A stretch of DNA of 7,000 nucleotides from Verrucomicrobiales bacterium (GTDB lineage Bacteria; Verrucomicrobiota; Verrucomicrobiia; Limisphaerales; SXQI01): NCBI GenBank assembly GCA_005793025.1, contig SXQI01000268.1, positions 1 through 7,000 on the forward strand. The letters run 5' to 3'. The notes beneath the pieces are model-generated. The model was not told the DNA's origin, made no database searches, and worked only from the letters and a program-made list of their open reading frames with translations. The position numbers and the translations under genes were made by a program. Shown here one piece after another: positions 6,773 to 7,000 of the stretch. Each line of letters begins with the position of its first letter. Position 1 is the first letter of the stretch.

Positions 6773-7000
6773 TCAAGGTTCTACGACCACAGGCAGGCCG
6801 ACCCACACGAGGTCGAGTAGAAACTCTGCGTTCCAATTGGCTAAACGGAAACATCCATGGGATTCAGTGCGTCCCACTTGCTCTGGGTTGGGGGTGCCGT
6901 GGATCCCATAGCCGGGACGATCCAAGCCGATCCATGCGGTTCCCACCGGATTATTCGGGCCTGGAGGAATCACTAATTTACGACCAATTTCTCGGGCCTC
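6773..7000 (-). CDS. L,D-transpeptidase (YkuD/ErfK family), C-terminal catalytic part (5' end outside window)
   Basis: The frame is open from the right window edge to a TGA at 6773-6775, showing 75 residues. A GTG at 6971-6973 is in frame but is not the likely start, because coding sequence continues upstream of it. The fragment contains the YkuD active site: YGIHGTPNPE with the conserved His, then VGRTESHGCFRLANWN, whose Cys (codon 6851-6853) is the acylated nucleophile and whose His and Arg complete the signature. The preceding PPGPNNPVGTAWIGLD is the usual substrate-loop block. Such enzymes act in the periplasm, forming 3-3 peptidoglycan cross-links or attaching lipoproteins to the wall. 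The signal peptide and any peptidoglycan-binding domain would be upstream and cannot be seen. The stop is 54 bases before the phosphatidylserine decarboxylase start on the same strand. Paralogues with different roles share this motif, so no specific symbol is given. Confidence 0.93.
   Translation of the reverse strand, partial: EAREIGRKLVIPPGPNNPVGTAWIGLDRPGYGIHGTPNPEQVGRTESHGCFRLANWNAEFLLDLVWVGLPVVVEP

Noticed and set aside
6971..6973. GTG as the start of a 66-residue L,D-transpeptidase
   Set aside because: The frame stays open to the window edge with family-like sequence before it, and 66 residues are far too few for this enzyme; the gene is simply cut by the window.

Overview
This is an ordinary-looking, gene-dense piece of bacterial chromosome with near-even base composition by eye. 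I see no insertion sequence, phage gene, CRISPR array or long repeat. The organism is most likely a Gram-negative, possibly a member of the Verrucomicrobiota or the wider PVC group. That placement is inference: it rests on remembered resemblance of the small 134-residue protein, the phosphatidylserine decarboxylase and the aldehyde/alcohol dehydrogenase pair to proteins from that group. No rRNA or other marker gene is present. Start codons here almost all lack a good Shine-Dalgarno sequence.

Layout. Bases 1-168 (+) are the C-terminal DNA-binding part of an OmpR/CusR-type response regulator, cut by the window edge. Its partner sensor histidine kinase follows 8 bases later (177-1580, +, GTG start). 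Convergent to these is a two-gene minus-strand unit transcribed from right to left: a small cytosolic DUF6941-like protein (2409-2813), then a TauE/SafE-type membrane permease (1620-2387). A 104-base divergent intergenic region follows, with a clear plus-strand -10 box. That box drives an aldehyde dehydrogenase-superfamily enzyme (2918-4357) and, 70 bases later, an iron-containing alcohol dehydrogenase (4428-5639). On the minus strand come a tRNA-Val with anticodon GAC (5666-5740), phosphatidylserine decarboxylase (5822-6718) and the C-terminal catalytic part of an L,D-transpeptidase (6773-7000, running off the right edge). No gene-free stretch exceeds 300 bases.

How the genes fit together. 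The regulator and kinase form a classical two-component system with no visible target. The two dehydrogenases look like one pathway module, interconverting an alcohol, an aldehyde and an acid or acyl product; the substrate cannot be read from sequence. The aldehyde dehydrogenase is atypical because the usual general-base glutamate position reads His/Gly-Pro-Gly. The decarboxylase (phosphatidylethanolamine synthesis) and L,D-transpeptidase (peptidoglycan cross-linking or lipoprotein attachment) both serve the cell envelope and are probably co-transcribed.

Nothing here is convincingly a new defence or mobile system. The points most worth following are the uncharacterised dehydrogenase pair, its apparently leaderless promoter, a seven-codon minicistron overlapping the alcohol dehydrogenase start, and the DUF6941/permease pair.
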